The notes: a model not told the origin generated them from the letters alone. Numbered from the stretch's first letter, positions 1-6,481 are shown. The stretch: DNA of 7,314 bases from Planctomycetota bacterium (GCA_023429275.1 JAEYWB010000867.1:1-7314); one strand, 5' to 3'. Made by a program: numbers and translations.

Positions 1-1892
1 GGATGGGGCTCGACGATGTAACAAGGTTCGCCAAGAGCGTGGACGACCGGGGTCGTGTCGAAGTAGCCGTACCGGTTGCCTCCGCCGGGATAGACCTTGA
101 AGCCCGAGTCCGGCCCGCGCGGGGCGAGCCACAGCCGGGAGACTTCGCCGCCGGCGTAGAGGTACTCGTTGAGCTCCATTTCCTCCCAGTTGAAGATCCG
201 GAAGTCGTCGCTCTGGTCGGCGTTCTTGCCGCGGAAGGTGAAGTACGAGTCCCGCACCGCCTGCAGGAGGACTCGGGGAATCCTCTTCCCTTCCGGCGTG
301 AGGACTTCGACGAACGAGTCGAGCGGCGACTTGCTGCGGGCGGCGTTGATTTCGACGACCCACTCTTCGCCCCTCCGCGCCGTGATCCGGTAGACATCGG
401 CGTCGGGTTTGGCCGGGTCGGCACCGTGGATGACGCCGGTCACGACCGCGGGGATCGCGAGCTTCATCGCCTCGGCGGGAGCGTTGTTCGGCTCCTGCTC
501 GGCGACGGTCGTCATCGGCATCTCCGGCATGGGGGAGGCCGCCACCGCCACGGGCTGCCGACCTTCTTCCTTCTCCTGCTCCGCGCGGTGCGGGTCGATG
601 GGGAACATCTCGACCGAGCCGTCCATCCGGCCGATGACGAACCTGTCCCCCGTCCCAGAGACCGCGAGGGCCTCGGCGACTTCGGGCTGGCGGTCGAACA
701 GCTTTCGTTCCGTAAAGCCTTGTGTCTCCCAGAGTTTGACCGTGCGGTCCTCCGCCACCGTCACAAGTTGCCGGCCGTCCGGCGTGAAGGCGAGCCGGGC
801 GATGGCCCCTTCATGGGCGAAGCGCGCATGGACGAGCGGATTGATCGCCGGCTTCTCGAGCGAGATCAGCTTCCAGACCCGGATCCGGTTGTCCGCGCCG
901 GCGGCGACCACGTGCTTGCCGTCCCTTGTAAAGGCGATTGCGTACTGCTCCTTGAGCGGCTGGCCGAGGGTGTCGAGTCGATCGCCGGTTCCGATGTGCC
1001 ACAGCTTGCAGGTGTCGTCGGCCGAGGCGCTCGCGAGGATCTGCCCGTTCGGATGGAACGCGATGTCGTACACCGCGCCGTTGTGTCCTTCGAAGGTCCG
1101 GACCGCCTCTCCGGTCTCCATGTTCCAGACGATGATCTTGCGGTCGTAGCTGCAGGTCGCGAGGAGCTTGCCGTCGGGGGAGAGTTCGGCGTCGTAGAGG
1201 ATGTCGCGATGGCCGGTGATCTCGCGAGTCGCCTTGCCGGTCGCCAGGTCCCACACCGCGGCACGGCCGATCAGGCCAGCGATTCCGGAGGCGGTGACCA
1301 GCTTCGTCCCGTCGGGAGTGAAGTGGACCGCGGTGACCTTCCCCGTGAACCCCTTCAACGGCTTGCCGGCGGCAAACCGTTCTCCCTGCTTCCGCAGGAG
1401 TTCCACCTGACCATACCGGGCCACGGCGATCTGGTTGCCGTCTGCCGACCAGTCGAGGGCGGCGATCGGACGCTCCTTCGCGTGCGATTCGATCTTCGGG
1501 ACGATCAGGACGGACCGATCGGGCTCGGCCCCCGCGGGCCCCTTGGCTCCGGTTTCGATCCATAGCCTGAGGAGATCGATCTCCTCCGCCGTCGGCTGAG
1601 GTTCCCCTTCCGGGGGCATCTTCGGCTCGCTGCCGGTGAGGACGCGGATCAGGCGGCTCGATGCGGGGTCGCCCGGAAGGACGGCGACGCCATGCTCGCC
1701 CCCCTTCTGGAGATCGGCGAACGATTCCAGCGACAGCTTTCCTTCGCGGTCCGACCCGTTGTGGCAACCCGCGCAGTACTTCTTCAGCAGCGGGGCGACC
1801 TGCTTTTCATAAGCCGGCCCCTCCTTGTCCCCGGCGCGGACCGGAGGGGTGAGACTCAGAAGAATGAATGAAAGGCCGGCGAGCAGACGCAT
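1..1892 (-). CDS. Secreted cytochrome c (PSCyt1) / WD40 propeller / PPC-like domain protein, 3' end cut by window
   Basis: The frame is open from the ATG at 1890-1892 to the left edge (630 codons, no stop), so the C-terminus is missing. Residues 1-20 look like a signal peptide cleaved after VRA. A single heme-attachment motif CAGCH lies at 40-44, with a likely distal ligand in KMPPEG (Met92) and the planctomycete-cytochrome ending LLRLWIETGAKGP. Seven WD40-like blades fill about 141-434; blade-closing tryptophans are Trp214, Trp256, Trp298, Trp340 and Trp388, and the first and last blades are degenerate. From EQEPNN (465) onward it matches the PPC-like domain of planctomycete exported proteins (LDSFVEVL, NWEEMELNEYLYAGGEV, RGPDSGF). 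GGAG sits 7 bases before the ATG. By family it is an exported heme protein with a protein-binding propeller; the partner and the redox role are unknown. The gene 86 bases upstream is co-directional, but this gene has its own candidate promoter. Confidence 0.9.
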   Translation of the reverse strand, partial: MRLLAGLSFILLSLTPPVRAGDKEGPAYEKQVAPLLKKYCAGCHNGSDREGKLSLESFADLQKGGEHGVAVLPGDPASSRLIRVLTGSEPKMPPEGEPQPTAEEIDLLRLWIETGAKGPAGAEPDRSVLIVPKIESHAKERPIAALDWSADGNQIAVARYGQVELLRKQGERFAAGKPLKGFTGKVTAVHFTPDGTKLVTASGIAGLIGRAAVWDLATGKATREITGHRDILYDAELSPDGKLLATCSYDRKIIVWNMETGEAVRTFEGHNGAVYDIAFHPNGQILASASADDTCKLWHIGTGDRLDTLGQPLKEQYAIAFTRDGKHVVAAGADNRIRVWKLISLEKPAINPLVHARFAHEGAIARLAFTPDGRQLVTVAEDRTVKLWETQGFTERKLFDRQPEVAEALAVSGTGDRFVIGRMDGSVEMFPIDPHRAEQEKEEGRQPVAVAASPMPEMPMTTVAEQEPNNAPAEAMKLAIPAVVTGVIHGADPAKPDADVYRITARRGEEWVVEINAARSKSPLDSFVEVLTPEGKRIPRVLLQAVRDSYFTFRGKNADQSDDFRIFNWEEMELNEYLYAGGEVSRLWLAPRGPDSGFKVYPGGGNRYGYFDTTPVVHALGEPCYIVEPH

Positions 1893-1916
1893 AGACACTC
1901 TCCAATGAGACCCCTG

Positions 1917-1946
1917 AGTATGCGGAGGCTCCCTCCGGGATGTCAA
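1917..1946 (-). promoter_or_regulatory. Candidate sigma70-type promoter of the cytochrome/WD40 gene, with a dyad in the spacer
   Basis: Read on the minus strand, TTGACA (1941-1946, a perfect -35) is followed after 18 bases by CATACT (1917-1922, 4 of 6 matches to TATAAT). The start codon is 24 bases further on, leaving room for a short leader with the Shine-Dalgarno sequence. The spacer contains the perfect inverted repeat CGGAGG-CTC-CCTCCG (1923-1937). It could be a regulator-binding dyad, or a weak terminator hairpin for the gene upstream, although no T-run follows. The assignment rests on consensus match and position only. Confidence 0.5.
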
Positions 1947-1978
1947 AGTCGCCCGACCGAATGTCCGCACCAGGCGGA

Positions 1979-2275
1979 TCAGCGAGGCGAGAACGTGGAA
2001 GATGCCCCAGGGGAGCGAGAGGCCGTCACAACGCCAGCCATCGACGTCAGCGACACGATCCCCCCGGTGAGGATCCAGAGGATTCGTTCGCCACTTCGCC
2101 TTCGAACGGGGTGCAGAATGTCGAGGGCCGTCGTCCGAAGCTCGACATTCCGGATCTCCTCCGGCGTCAGAATTCCGTCGAGCTGAAACGACGGAAGCAT
2201 GGGATCAATCATTCCACGGAGAAGGAGGAACCCTCCGACGAGGAGTTGGACCACGAACAGGAGCCTGGTCGGCAT
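1979..2275 (-). CDS. Small two-transmembrane hypothetical protein, 98 aa
   Basis: I do not recognise the family. The chosen start is the ATG at 2273-2275 because GGAGGGG (2279-2285) lies just upstream. The same frame stays open up to 2377, but that longer version would begin inside the terminator hairpin at 2369-2393, so it is unlikely. The protein has a hydrophobic segment at residues 4-22 and another at 65-85. Between them is a polar stretch of about 40 residues (LTPEEIRNVELR, then HPVRRRSGER). The tail from about 86 is Ser/Pro-rich. The first segment could be either an uncleaved anchor or a membrane helix, and the basic RRRSGER probably faces the cytoplasm. It lies between the porin and the cytochrome/WD40 gene, on the same strand as both. 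No function can be assigned. Confidence 0.7.
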   Translation of the reverse strand: MPTRLLFVVQLLVGGFLLLRGMIDPMLPSFQLDGILTPEEIRNVELRTTALDILHPVRRRSGERILWILTGGIVSLTSMAGVVTASRSPGASSTFSPR

Positions 2276-2278
2276 CGT

Positions 2279-2285
2279 CCCCTCC
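2279..2285 (-). promoter_or_regulatory. Shine-Dalgarno sequence that fixes the start of the 98-aa gene
   Basis: GGAGGGG on the minus strand; its GGAGG core is 5 bases from the ATG at 2275. This is the strongest ribosome binding site in the window and selects the inner ATG over the upstream in-frame ATG at 2377. Confidence 0.7.
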
Positions 2286-2313
2286 GTACACCACCTGGCC
2301 ACTTGGCGCCACG

Positions 2314-2341
2314 ATAACAGTACGGTTTGGGAAGCTGCGAA
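2314..2341 (-). promoter_or_regulatory. Weak candidate promoter of the 98-aa gene
   Basis: On the minus strand TTCGCA (2336-2341) and TGTTAT (2314-2319) are separated by 16 bases. Each matches the sigma70 consensus at about 4 of 6 positions. They lie between the porin terminator hairpin and the Shine-Dalgarno sequence, where a promoter is expected. The -35 hexamer overlaps the loop of the hairpin at 2329-2355. The match could be chance. Confidence 0.25.
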
Positions 2342-2355
2342 CGCGGGAGCTTCCC
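2329..2355. other. Inverted repeat GGGAAGCT / AGCTTCCC, 8-bp stem and 11-base loop
   Basis: The arms at 2329-2336 and 2348-2355 are perfectly complementary. The repeat lies 13 bases past the stronger hairpin at 2369-2393 in the direction of porin transcription. It could be a second stem of a tandem terminator, or an operator overlapping the candidate promoter at 2314-2341. No T-run of note follows it. Confidence 0.4.
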
Positions 2356-2368
2356 TCCGGAAACGACA

Positions 2369-2393
2369 CAGGGGCACGCTGGGCGTGCCCCTG
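2369..2393 (-). terminator. Probable terminator hairpin of the porin gene
   Basis: A perfect 11-bp stem (arms 2369-2379 and 2383-2393, core GGGGCACGC / GCGTGCCCC) with a 3-base loop starts 31 bases after the porin stop codon. On the minus strand it is followed by TGTCGTTTCC, which has only a short T-run, so termination may be imperfect or factor-assisted. It is the best hairpin in the window and its position fits a terminator. Confidence 0.65.
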
Positions 2394-2424
2394 GCCGCGC
2401 GACATCAGGACTTCACTGGAGAAC

Positions 2425-4065
2425 TCAGAAATCGACCTGCGCCCGCATCGCGAAGATGTCGGTCGAAGTATGACCATAGAACGCCGGAGTATTCGGCGGG
2501 TTGGCGATCGTGTACGTGTTCTGCGCGGTGTTCCCGACCGAGTGGATGTAGTTGAACACGATCTTCGTGTAGGGATTCCAGAACCAGTTGATGCCGGCCG
2601 TGAAGTCGGTCGCCTCGCCGCCGCGGTAAGCAGAGAGCAGGTTGTTGTTCAGGTTGATGTAGGAGACGCGGGCCGCGATCTCCCAGGCCCCGATTCCCGG
2701 CGCCCCGCCACAGTTGCAGAAGGCGAGGTTCGTTCTGGGGATGACCCGGTCGATCGCCCCCGCCTTGCGGTCATAGGGGCGATGCTCTCCCGTCAGGAAA
2801 TAGCCCGCCTGGATATAACCCCCCGGAAGGACGGCGAGCGGCCCGCCGGCCTGGTCGACGAAGTTCAGCATCCCTTCCGATTGCAGCGAGAACGGGCCTT
2901 CCACCCACAGCAGTTCCGAGCCGAGGACGTTGAAGGAGCTTGCGATGATCGTTCCGGTCTGGGCGACGAATGGCGTTCCGTTGACCGGACCTGTCGGGAC
3001 CGGCTGTCCACTCGTGCCTCCCGCGGCGGTCGCGGCGTTCTGCCCGACGAACATTTCGGGAATCGTCCGGAACGCGACCCGGCTCTCCTGCGGAGCACTG
3101 AAGAAGTGAGCCGCCCCGAGGTGGAGGTATTCCTTCCCGTCGTTGTTCCACATCGGCAGGAACGTCACGCGCTCCGCCGTGGCGATGCCGCCGCCGGTAG
3201 CGATCGACCCGCCGAACTGGTCCTGCCCCGATGCGAAGACCGATGCCGCCCAGGTCATCGACAGGTCTTCGGAGTGGTCGTAGAAGCCGACCCCGATGTG
3301 CCGGAACGGCGTGAAGGCCTGGAACAGGAGAGACCGTTCCATGAAGGTCGTGTACCGGAAGCTGCTGACGACTTCGAGGCTGAACGGCTGCTTCCACTGA
3401 CCGATCCGGACGTTCCCGAAGAACGGAACATCGGTCTGCTCGACCCACAGATCGGTAAACGTCGGCCGGCCGAACGCACCGAAGTCGAGCTGGACGAGAT
3501 AGTTGGTGTGCTCCGCGACCGCCCCCTTGGCCGAAAGGCGGGCCCTGCGGAAGTGCGCCCCGTTCTTGATCCGGCCGAACTCCTCGATGCTGTCGGCATC
3601 CTGGTGGAAGAACCCCATGTCGGCCTGGAAGACACCGTTGACGGCGACGTTCGGATAGGTCTTGTTGTTCGCCTTGTCGGTCAGCGCCTTGAGGCTCTTT
3701 TGAAGGGCCGAGATCTCGGACTGCTGGGCGGCATCGGTCGGATCGAGAAACGAGACCCCGTGAGGAGAGACTCCGTCCACGGCGACATCGGACTCGCCTT
3801 CCGTTTGCAGCGAAGAGATTGCTTCGAGACGGGCGGCCGCTTCGCTTTGAATCGCGGCCTTGAGCGCGAGATTGTCCTGCTCGAGCTGTTCGATCCGCTG
3901 CCGCAGATCGTCGAATGGGTCGGACTCGGCCCTCTCCTGGGCATGCAGGCCGGAAATCCCTGCCCCGGCCAGGCTCAGTCCCGTCAGCAGCGAGAGGGCT
4001 CGAGACTTCCAGCCGACCGGCCGGGGGCGAGTGGCGGACACTCGGTTCGGGCACTCCATTGCCAA
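2425..4065 (-). CDS. Outer-membrane porin, OprO/OprP (phosphate-selective porin) family
   Basis: This 546-residue protein has a long basic N-terminus and a signal peptide (about 20-42, cleaved near LHA|Q). A coiled coil follows at about 51-87 (FDDLRQRIEQLEQDNLALKA), with a short second helix (SEISALQKSLKAL, 118-128). The rest, from about 140, alternates like a beta-barrel and ends in phenylalanine (RAQVDF), the usual outer-membrane assembly signal. Family hallmarks are IGQWKQPFSLE (221-231), then FMERSLLFQAFTPFRHIGVGF, and near the end DFTAGINWFWNPYTKIVFNY. Family knowledge suggests anion or phosphate diffusion through a trimeric barrel with the coiled coil in the periplasm. Substrate specificity cannot be read from the sequence, and no Pho-type operator was noticed. 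Cys450 and Cys452 (CNCGG) are unusual in a barrel. The start is probably TTG at 4065, because GGAGGG lies 7 bases upstream; ATG at 4059 is the alternative. Confidence 0.9.
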   Translation of the reverse strand: MAMECPNRVSATRPRPVGWKSRALSLLTGLSLAGAGISGLHAQERAESDPFDDLRQRIEQLEQDNLALKAAIQSEAAARLEAISSLQTEGESDVAVDGVSPHGVSFLDPTDAAQQSEISALQKSLKALTDKANNKTYPNVAVNGVFQADMGFFHQDADSIEEFGRIKNGAHFRRARLSAKGAVAEHTNYLVQLDFGAFGRPTFTDLWVEQTDVPFFGNVRIGQWKQPFSLEVVSSFRYTTFMERSLLFQAFTPFRHIGVGFYDHSEDLSMTWAASVFASGQDQFGGSIATGGGIATAERVTFLPMWNNDGKEYLHLGAAHFFSAPQESRVAFRTIPEMFVGQNAATAAGGTSGQPVPTGPVNGTPFVAQTGTIIASSFNVLGSELLWVEGPFSLQSEGMLNFVDQAGGPLAVLPGGYIQAGYFLTGEHRPYDRKAGAIDRVIPRTNLAFCNCGGAPGIGAWEIAARVSYINLNNNLLSAYRGGEATDFTAGINWFWNPYTKIVFNYIHSVGNTAQNTYTIANPPNTPAFYGHTSTDIFAMRAQVDF

Positions 4066-4360
4066 GATGCTTCCCTCCGAATCGGGTGAGCGGGACAGCG
4101 CTCAACCTCTCGTGCCCGACGATCCGAGTCGGGTGTCTCCGCTGGCAGCCGGATCACGACTGGCACCGGCAGAAAGAAGTATCGTCGGAGTCCGGCCCGC
4201 CCCGCTCGCACTCTAAGGGCGTTGTAATCCTTCAAACCCTTATGGTCCGGAGAACCGGCATAACCCGAAAAGTCGAACAGGGGAACCGGCGGTTCATGCC
4301 GGTCAGCCGCCCGGCCCGACAGGGCTGCTGGCCTTGCGGCCGTCAGGACCGGGCCAATGA
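4066..4360 (-). other. 295-base intergenic leader upstream of the porin, no gene, several competing inverted repeats
   Basis: No convincing gene is seen; the open frame crossing it (4364-3984, minus) has no family resemblance and overlaps the porin. Several stems are possible: TAAGGG/CCCTTA (4214-4219 with 4237-4242); TTATG..CCGG / CCGG-CATAA (4240-4250 with 4255-4263); ACCGGCAT/ATGCCGGT (4254-4261 with 4296-4303); GAACC/GGTTC (4283-4287 with 4291-4295); and CCCGAC/GTCGGG (4115-4120 with 4128-4133). The second and third share bases and exclude each other. GGCCCG...CGGGCC, next to the methyltransferase stop, might be its terminator but lacks a T-run. No good -35/-10 pair was found. Confidence 0.4.
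4073..4078 (-). promoter_or_regulatory. Shine-Dalgarno sequence favouring a TTG start for the porin
   Basis: GGAGGG on the minus strand is 7 bases from TTG (4065) and 13 from the in-frame ATG (4059). The first spacing is normal and the second is long, so TTG is preferred. Initiation at either codon gives the same signal peptide and mature protein. Confidence 0.6.
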
Positions 4361-5095
4361 TCACTCGCTGAGCCCCGCGATCAGGATTGCGGTGGCAGAC
4401 GAGACGTTGAGTGAAGTGACGCTGCCGCGCGGAGTCAACCGGCAGAGCTCGTCACAGTGCTCGGCGGTGAGCCGGCGCAGACCGCTTTCTTCGTTGCCGA
4501 TGACCATGAGCCACTTCCGGTCGCGGTCGACCTCCCGGAGATCCCGCTCGGCATGCTCGGAGGTTCCGAGGATCCACATTCCCTTCTCTTTGGCGATCTC
4601 GATCGCCCGGACGAGGTTCGGCAGGACCACGAACGGGATCGATTCGACACCGCCGCACGCGACGTCGTACACCGTCGAGGACATCGGAGCCGACTGGTCC
4701 TTCGTCAGGATCGCTCCCCGGACACCGAAGAAGGCCGCGGTCCGGAAGATCGCACCGACGTTGTGCGGGTCCTGGACGTGATCGAATGCCAGCCAGAGGC
4801 CGCGGGAGGCGTCCGACTTCAGCACCTCCTCGATCGACTGGCCCGGCAGTTCCCGGACGATCGCCTCGCTCCCGCCGATCCGCCCCCCCGCTCCACCGGA
4901 TCCGTCCTTGCCGCGGTTTGCCGCGGGGGAGTTGAGAGTGGGGCGGACAGGAATCCGATGCGCGTGCGCGGCGTCGGCCACCGCCTTCCAGCCGTCGCTG
5001 GCGGTTTTGAGATTCGTACGAACCTCAAGGACATCCTGCGGCCGTGCTGCAATGGCGGCGAGAACGCTGTGCGGGTTCTTGAGCGTGAGAGACAT
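4361..5095 (-). CDS. SpoU/TrmH-family RNA 2'-O-ribose methyltransferase (RlmB-like)
   Basis: The 244-residue protein transfers a methyl group from S-adenosylmethionine to a ribose 2'-OH of rRNA or tRNA in the cytoplasm. All three SPOUT-knot motifs are present: motif 1 at 104-120 (DHVQDPHNVGAIFRTA, with Asn112 and Arg118), motif 2 at 197-207 (MVIGNEESGLR, Glu202), and motif 3 at 221-234 (TPRGSVTSLNVSSA, Ser228 and Asn230). Residues 5-85 (LKNPHSVLAAI onward) resemble the small substrate-binding domain of RlmB-type enzymes. Between the domains lies a Gly/Ser-rich linker (62-75, GKDGSGGAGGRIGG). RlmB (23S Gm2251) is the best guess, but TrmH-like targets are not excluded. The start is the ATG at 5093-5095, where the family's N-terminus begins. 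The frame is open up to 5221, but that extension is repeat-encoded. There is no Shine-Dalgarno sequence. It lies 183 bases after tgt on the same strand. Confidence 0.9.
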   Translation of the reverse strand: MSLTLKNPHSVLAAIAARPQDVLEVRTNLKTASDGWKAVADAAHAHRIPVRPTLNSPAANRGKDGSGGAGGRIGGSEAIVRELPGQSIEEVLKSDASRGLWLAFDHVQDPHNVGAIFRTAAFFGVRGAILTKDQSAPMSSTVYDVACGGVESIPFVVLPNLVRAIEIAKEKGMWILGTSEHAERDLREVDRDRKWLMVIGNEESGLRRLTAEHCDELCRLTPRGSVTSLNVSSATAILIAGLSE

Positions 5096-5109
5096 CGGAG
5101 CAGAGTAGA

Positions 5110-5151
5110 GGGAACAGGCGACAGGGGACAGGGAATAGGGAACAGGGGACA
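5110..5151 (+). repeat. Tandem 7-base repeat, GGGRAYA type, six units
   Basis: Six consecutive 7-base units are GGGAACA, GGCGACA, GGGGACA, GGGAATA, GGGAACA and GGGGACA. They end 14 bases before the methyltransferase start codon (minus strand), so they form its leader or the end of the tgt intergenic gap. The cluster is the reverse complement, in type, of the array at 5233-5295. Residues of the read-through frame here (YSLSPV and similar) are repeat-encoded and not protein-like. Confidence 0.9.
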
Positions 5152-5232
5152 GAGAGAGGTACGGGCAGGAACGATGGGGCGGGTTGTCGCGGGCGACCAT
5201 CTCCCAGGCCCCCTCTCGCATGGGGAAATTTA

Positions 5233-5295
5233 TTCCCTATTCCCTGTTCCCTATTCCCTGTTCCCTATTCCCTGTTCCCTATTCCCTGTTCCCTC
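5233..5295 (+). repeat. Tandem 7-base repeat TTCCCTR, nine units, alternating A/G
   Basis: Nine 7-base units, TTCCCTA and TTCCCTG in strict alternation (a 14-base super-repeat four times, then TTCCCTC), pass into C/T-rich sequence. The array is in the opposite orientation to the cluster at 5110-5151. For example 5128-5147 is a perfect reverse complement of 5242-5261, and also of the copies shifted by 14 and 28 bases. The tgt stop codon lies inside it. Regularity is higher than in the other cluster, suggesting recent expansion. Heptanucleotide tandem repeats of this general kind are known from heterocystous cyanobacteria; the relation here is inference. Confidence 0.95.
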
Positions 5296-6433
5296 TCCCC
5301 TCCCCCGCCTCCAGCTCCGACTCGAGCCGGGACAGCCGGTAGATCTTCTCCCGATAGGCCAGGAGCTGTCCGGTACGGATCGCCTGCTTTGCGCCGAGCA
5401 GTACCTGCTGGTAGTAGGCCAGGTTGTGCAGCGAGACGAGCATCGGGCCGAGCATCTCGTCGGCCAGGAAGAGGTGCCGGAGATAGCCGCGGCTGAATCC
5501 GTAACACGCCGCGCAGCGGCACTCGGGATCGAGCGGTCCCCGGTCCCTCTGGTGACGCTGGTTCCGGAGCTTCACGATTCCCCGGCTGGTGAATGCCGTC
5601 GCGTTCCGGCCGTTGCGGGTCGGCATGACGCAGTCGAACAGGTCGATCCCTCGTATGACCGCCTCGACGAGGTCGATCGGCCGTCCGACCCCCATCAGGT
5701 ATCGCGGTTTGTTCTCCGGCAGGGCCGGGGCGGTGAAGTCGAGGGTGCGGTACATATCGGCCGGCGCCTCGCCGACGCTCAGGCCGCCGATCGCATAGCC
5801 AGGGAAGTCGAGCGGAATCAGCTCCGACGCCGAGCGAAGCCGCATTCCCTCGTCGATTCCCCCCTGGACGATTCCGAACAGCGCCTGGTCGGTCCGCTTT
5901 TGAGCATCGCGGCAGCGCCGCGCCCAGGCGGTCGTGCGGGCGACCGCCGCGGCGATGACCTCCGGAGCGCCGTCGGCTGGCGGGCACTCGTCGAGACACA
6001 TGATGCAGTCGGCGCCGAGGTCCTCCTGGATCGCGATCGCCTTCGCAGGTGTGAGCCGCAGCAGGCTGCCGTCGAGGTGCGACTTGAAGACGACCGCGTC
6101 GTCATCCAGCTTTCGGGCGGAGGCGAGGCTGAAGACCTGGAAGCCCCCGCTGTCGGTCAGGATCGGTCCCGACCACTGCATGAACTCATGGAGCCCGCCG
6201 AGGTCCCGGACGACTTCCGACCCGGGCCGAAGCGCCAGGTGGTAGGTATTGGCCAGGATCATCTGGGCGCCGAGGGGGCGGAGCTGGTCCGGCCAGATCC
6301 CCTTGACCGTGCCCCGGGTGCCGACCGGCATGAACGCGGGGGTTTCGACCGCACCGTGCGGCGTGATCCACCAGCCGATCCGGGCGCGCGTGGCCGGGTC
6401 AGTCCGATCGAGATGGAAGGCGAAGTCACTCAT
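5279..6433 (-). CDS. tgt: Queuine tRNA-ribosyltransferase / tRNA-guanine transglycosylase, bacterial type
   Basis: The 384-residue enzyme exchanges guanine-34 for preQ1 in tRNAs with GUN anticodons, the committed tRNA step of queuosine synthesis. Key residues follow the Zymomonas mobilis enzyme: Asp94 in TDSGGFQV, Asp148 in CLDECPP, Gln190 in FGIVQGG, and the nucleophile Asp267 in [15 protein letters not shown]. The zinc site is Cys305, Cys307, Cys310 (CRCAAC) and His336 (SLHN). Val220 (GGLSVGE) and Cys150 are the residues typical of bacterial, preQ1-specific enzymes. The start is the ATG at 6431-6433, just before the conserved [10 protein letters not shown]; the frame is open to 6583 but that extension is not family-like. 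No Shine-Dalgarno sequence is visible. The C-terminal GNRE and the TAG stop are encoded by the 7-base repeat array, so the native end has been rewritten. It is divergent from the TerC gene and upstream of the methyltransferase. Confidence 0.96.
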   Translation of the reverse strand: MSDFAFHLDRTDPATRARIGWWITPHGAVETPAFMPVGTRGTVKGIWPDQLRPLGAQMILANTYHLALRPGSEVVRDLGGLHEFMQWSGPILTDSGGFQVFSLASARKLDDDAVVFKSHLDGSLLRLTPAKAIAIQEDLGADCIMCLDECPPADGAPEVIAAAVARTTAWARRCRDAQKRTDQALFGIVQGGIDEGMRLRSASELIPLDFPGYAIGGLSVGEAPADMYRTLDFTAPALPENKPRYLMGVGRPIDLVEAVIRGIDLFDCVMPTRNGRNATAFTSRGIVKLRNQRHQRDRGPLDPECRCAACYGFSRGYLRHLFLADEMLGPMLVSLHNLAYYQQVLLGAKQAIRTGQLLAYREKIYRLSRLESELEAGEGRGNRE

Positions 6434-6481
6434 TGAAACGGCACGGTAAGCCGCTGGGGGGGCCGGGAAAAGCGAAGGCCG

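Noticed and set aside
3..1565. 520-codon plus-strand frame opposite the cytochrome/WD40 gene
   Set aside because: The minus frame has a signal peptide, heme motif and WD40 repeats; the plus frame is composition-driven.
2349..2359. 11-base sequence GCTTCCCTCCG shared with 4069-4079 (the porin Shine-Dalgarno region)
   Set aside because: It is mostly a Shine-Dalgarno-like purine run and no start codon follows the copy at 2349, so coincidence is likely.
2470..4089. 539-codon plus-strand frame opposite the porin
   Set aside because: It mirrors the porin frame and has no recognisable domain; the porin has a signal peptide and family motifs.
4066..4360. tRNA or other structured RNA gene in the porin leader
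   Set aside because: No cloverleaf with a T-loop and acceptor stem could be laid out on either strand.
3984..4364. 126-codon minus-strand frame across the porin leader
   Set aside because: It overlaps the porin start, has no Shine-Dalgarno sequence and no protein-like domain.
5096..5221. N-terminal extension of the methyltransferase to the ATG at 5221
   Set aside because: The extra 42 residues are mostly encoded by the 7-base repeats, and family similarity begins at the ATG at 5095.
5110..5295. CRISPR array
   Set aside because: The repeat unit is 7 bases in direct tandem without spacers, and no cas genes are present.
4457..6436. 659-codon open frame on the plus strand opposite tgt and the methyltransferase
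   Set aside because: It is antisense to two genes with complete catalytic motifs, has Arg/Asp/Pro-rich composition typical of GC shadow frames, and shows no family motif.
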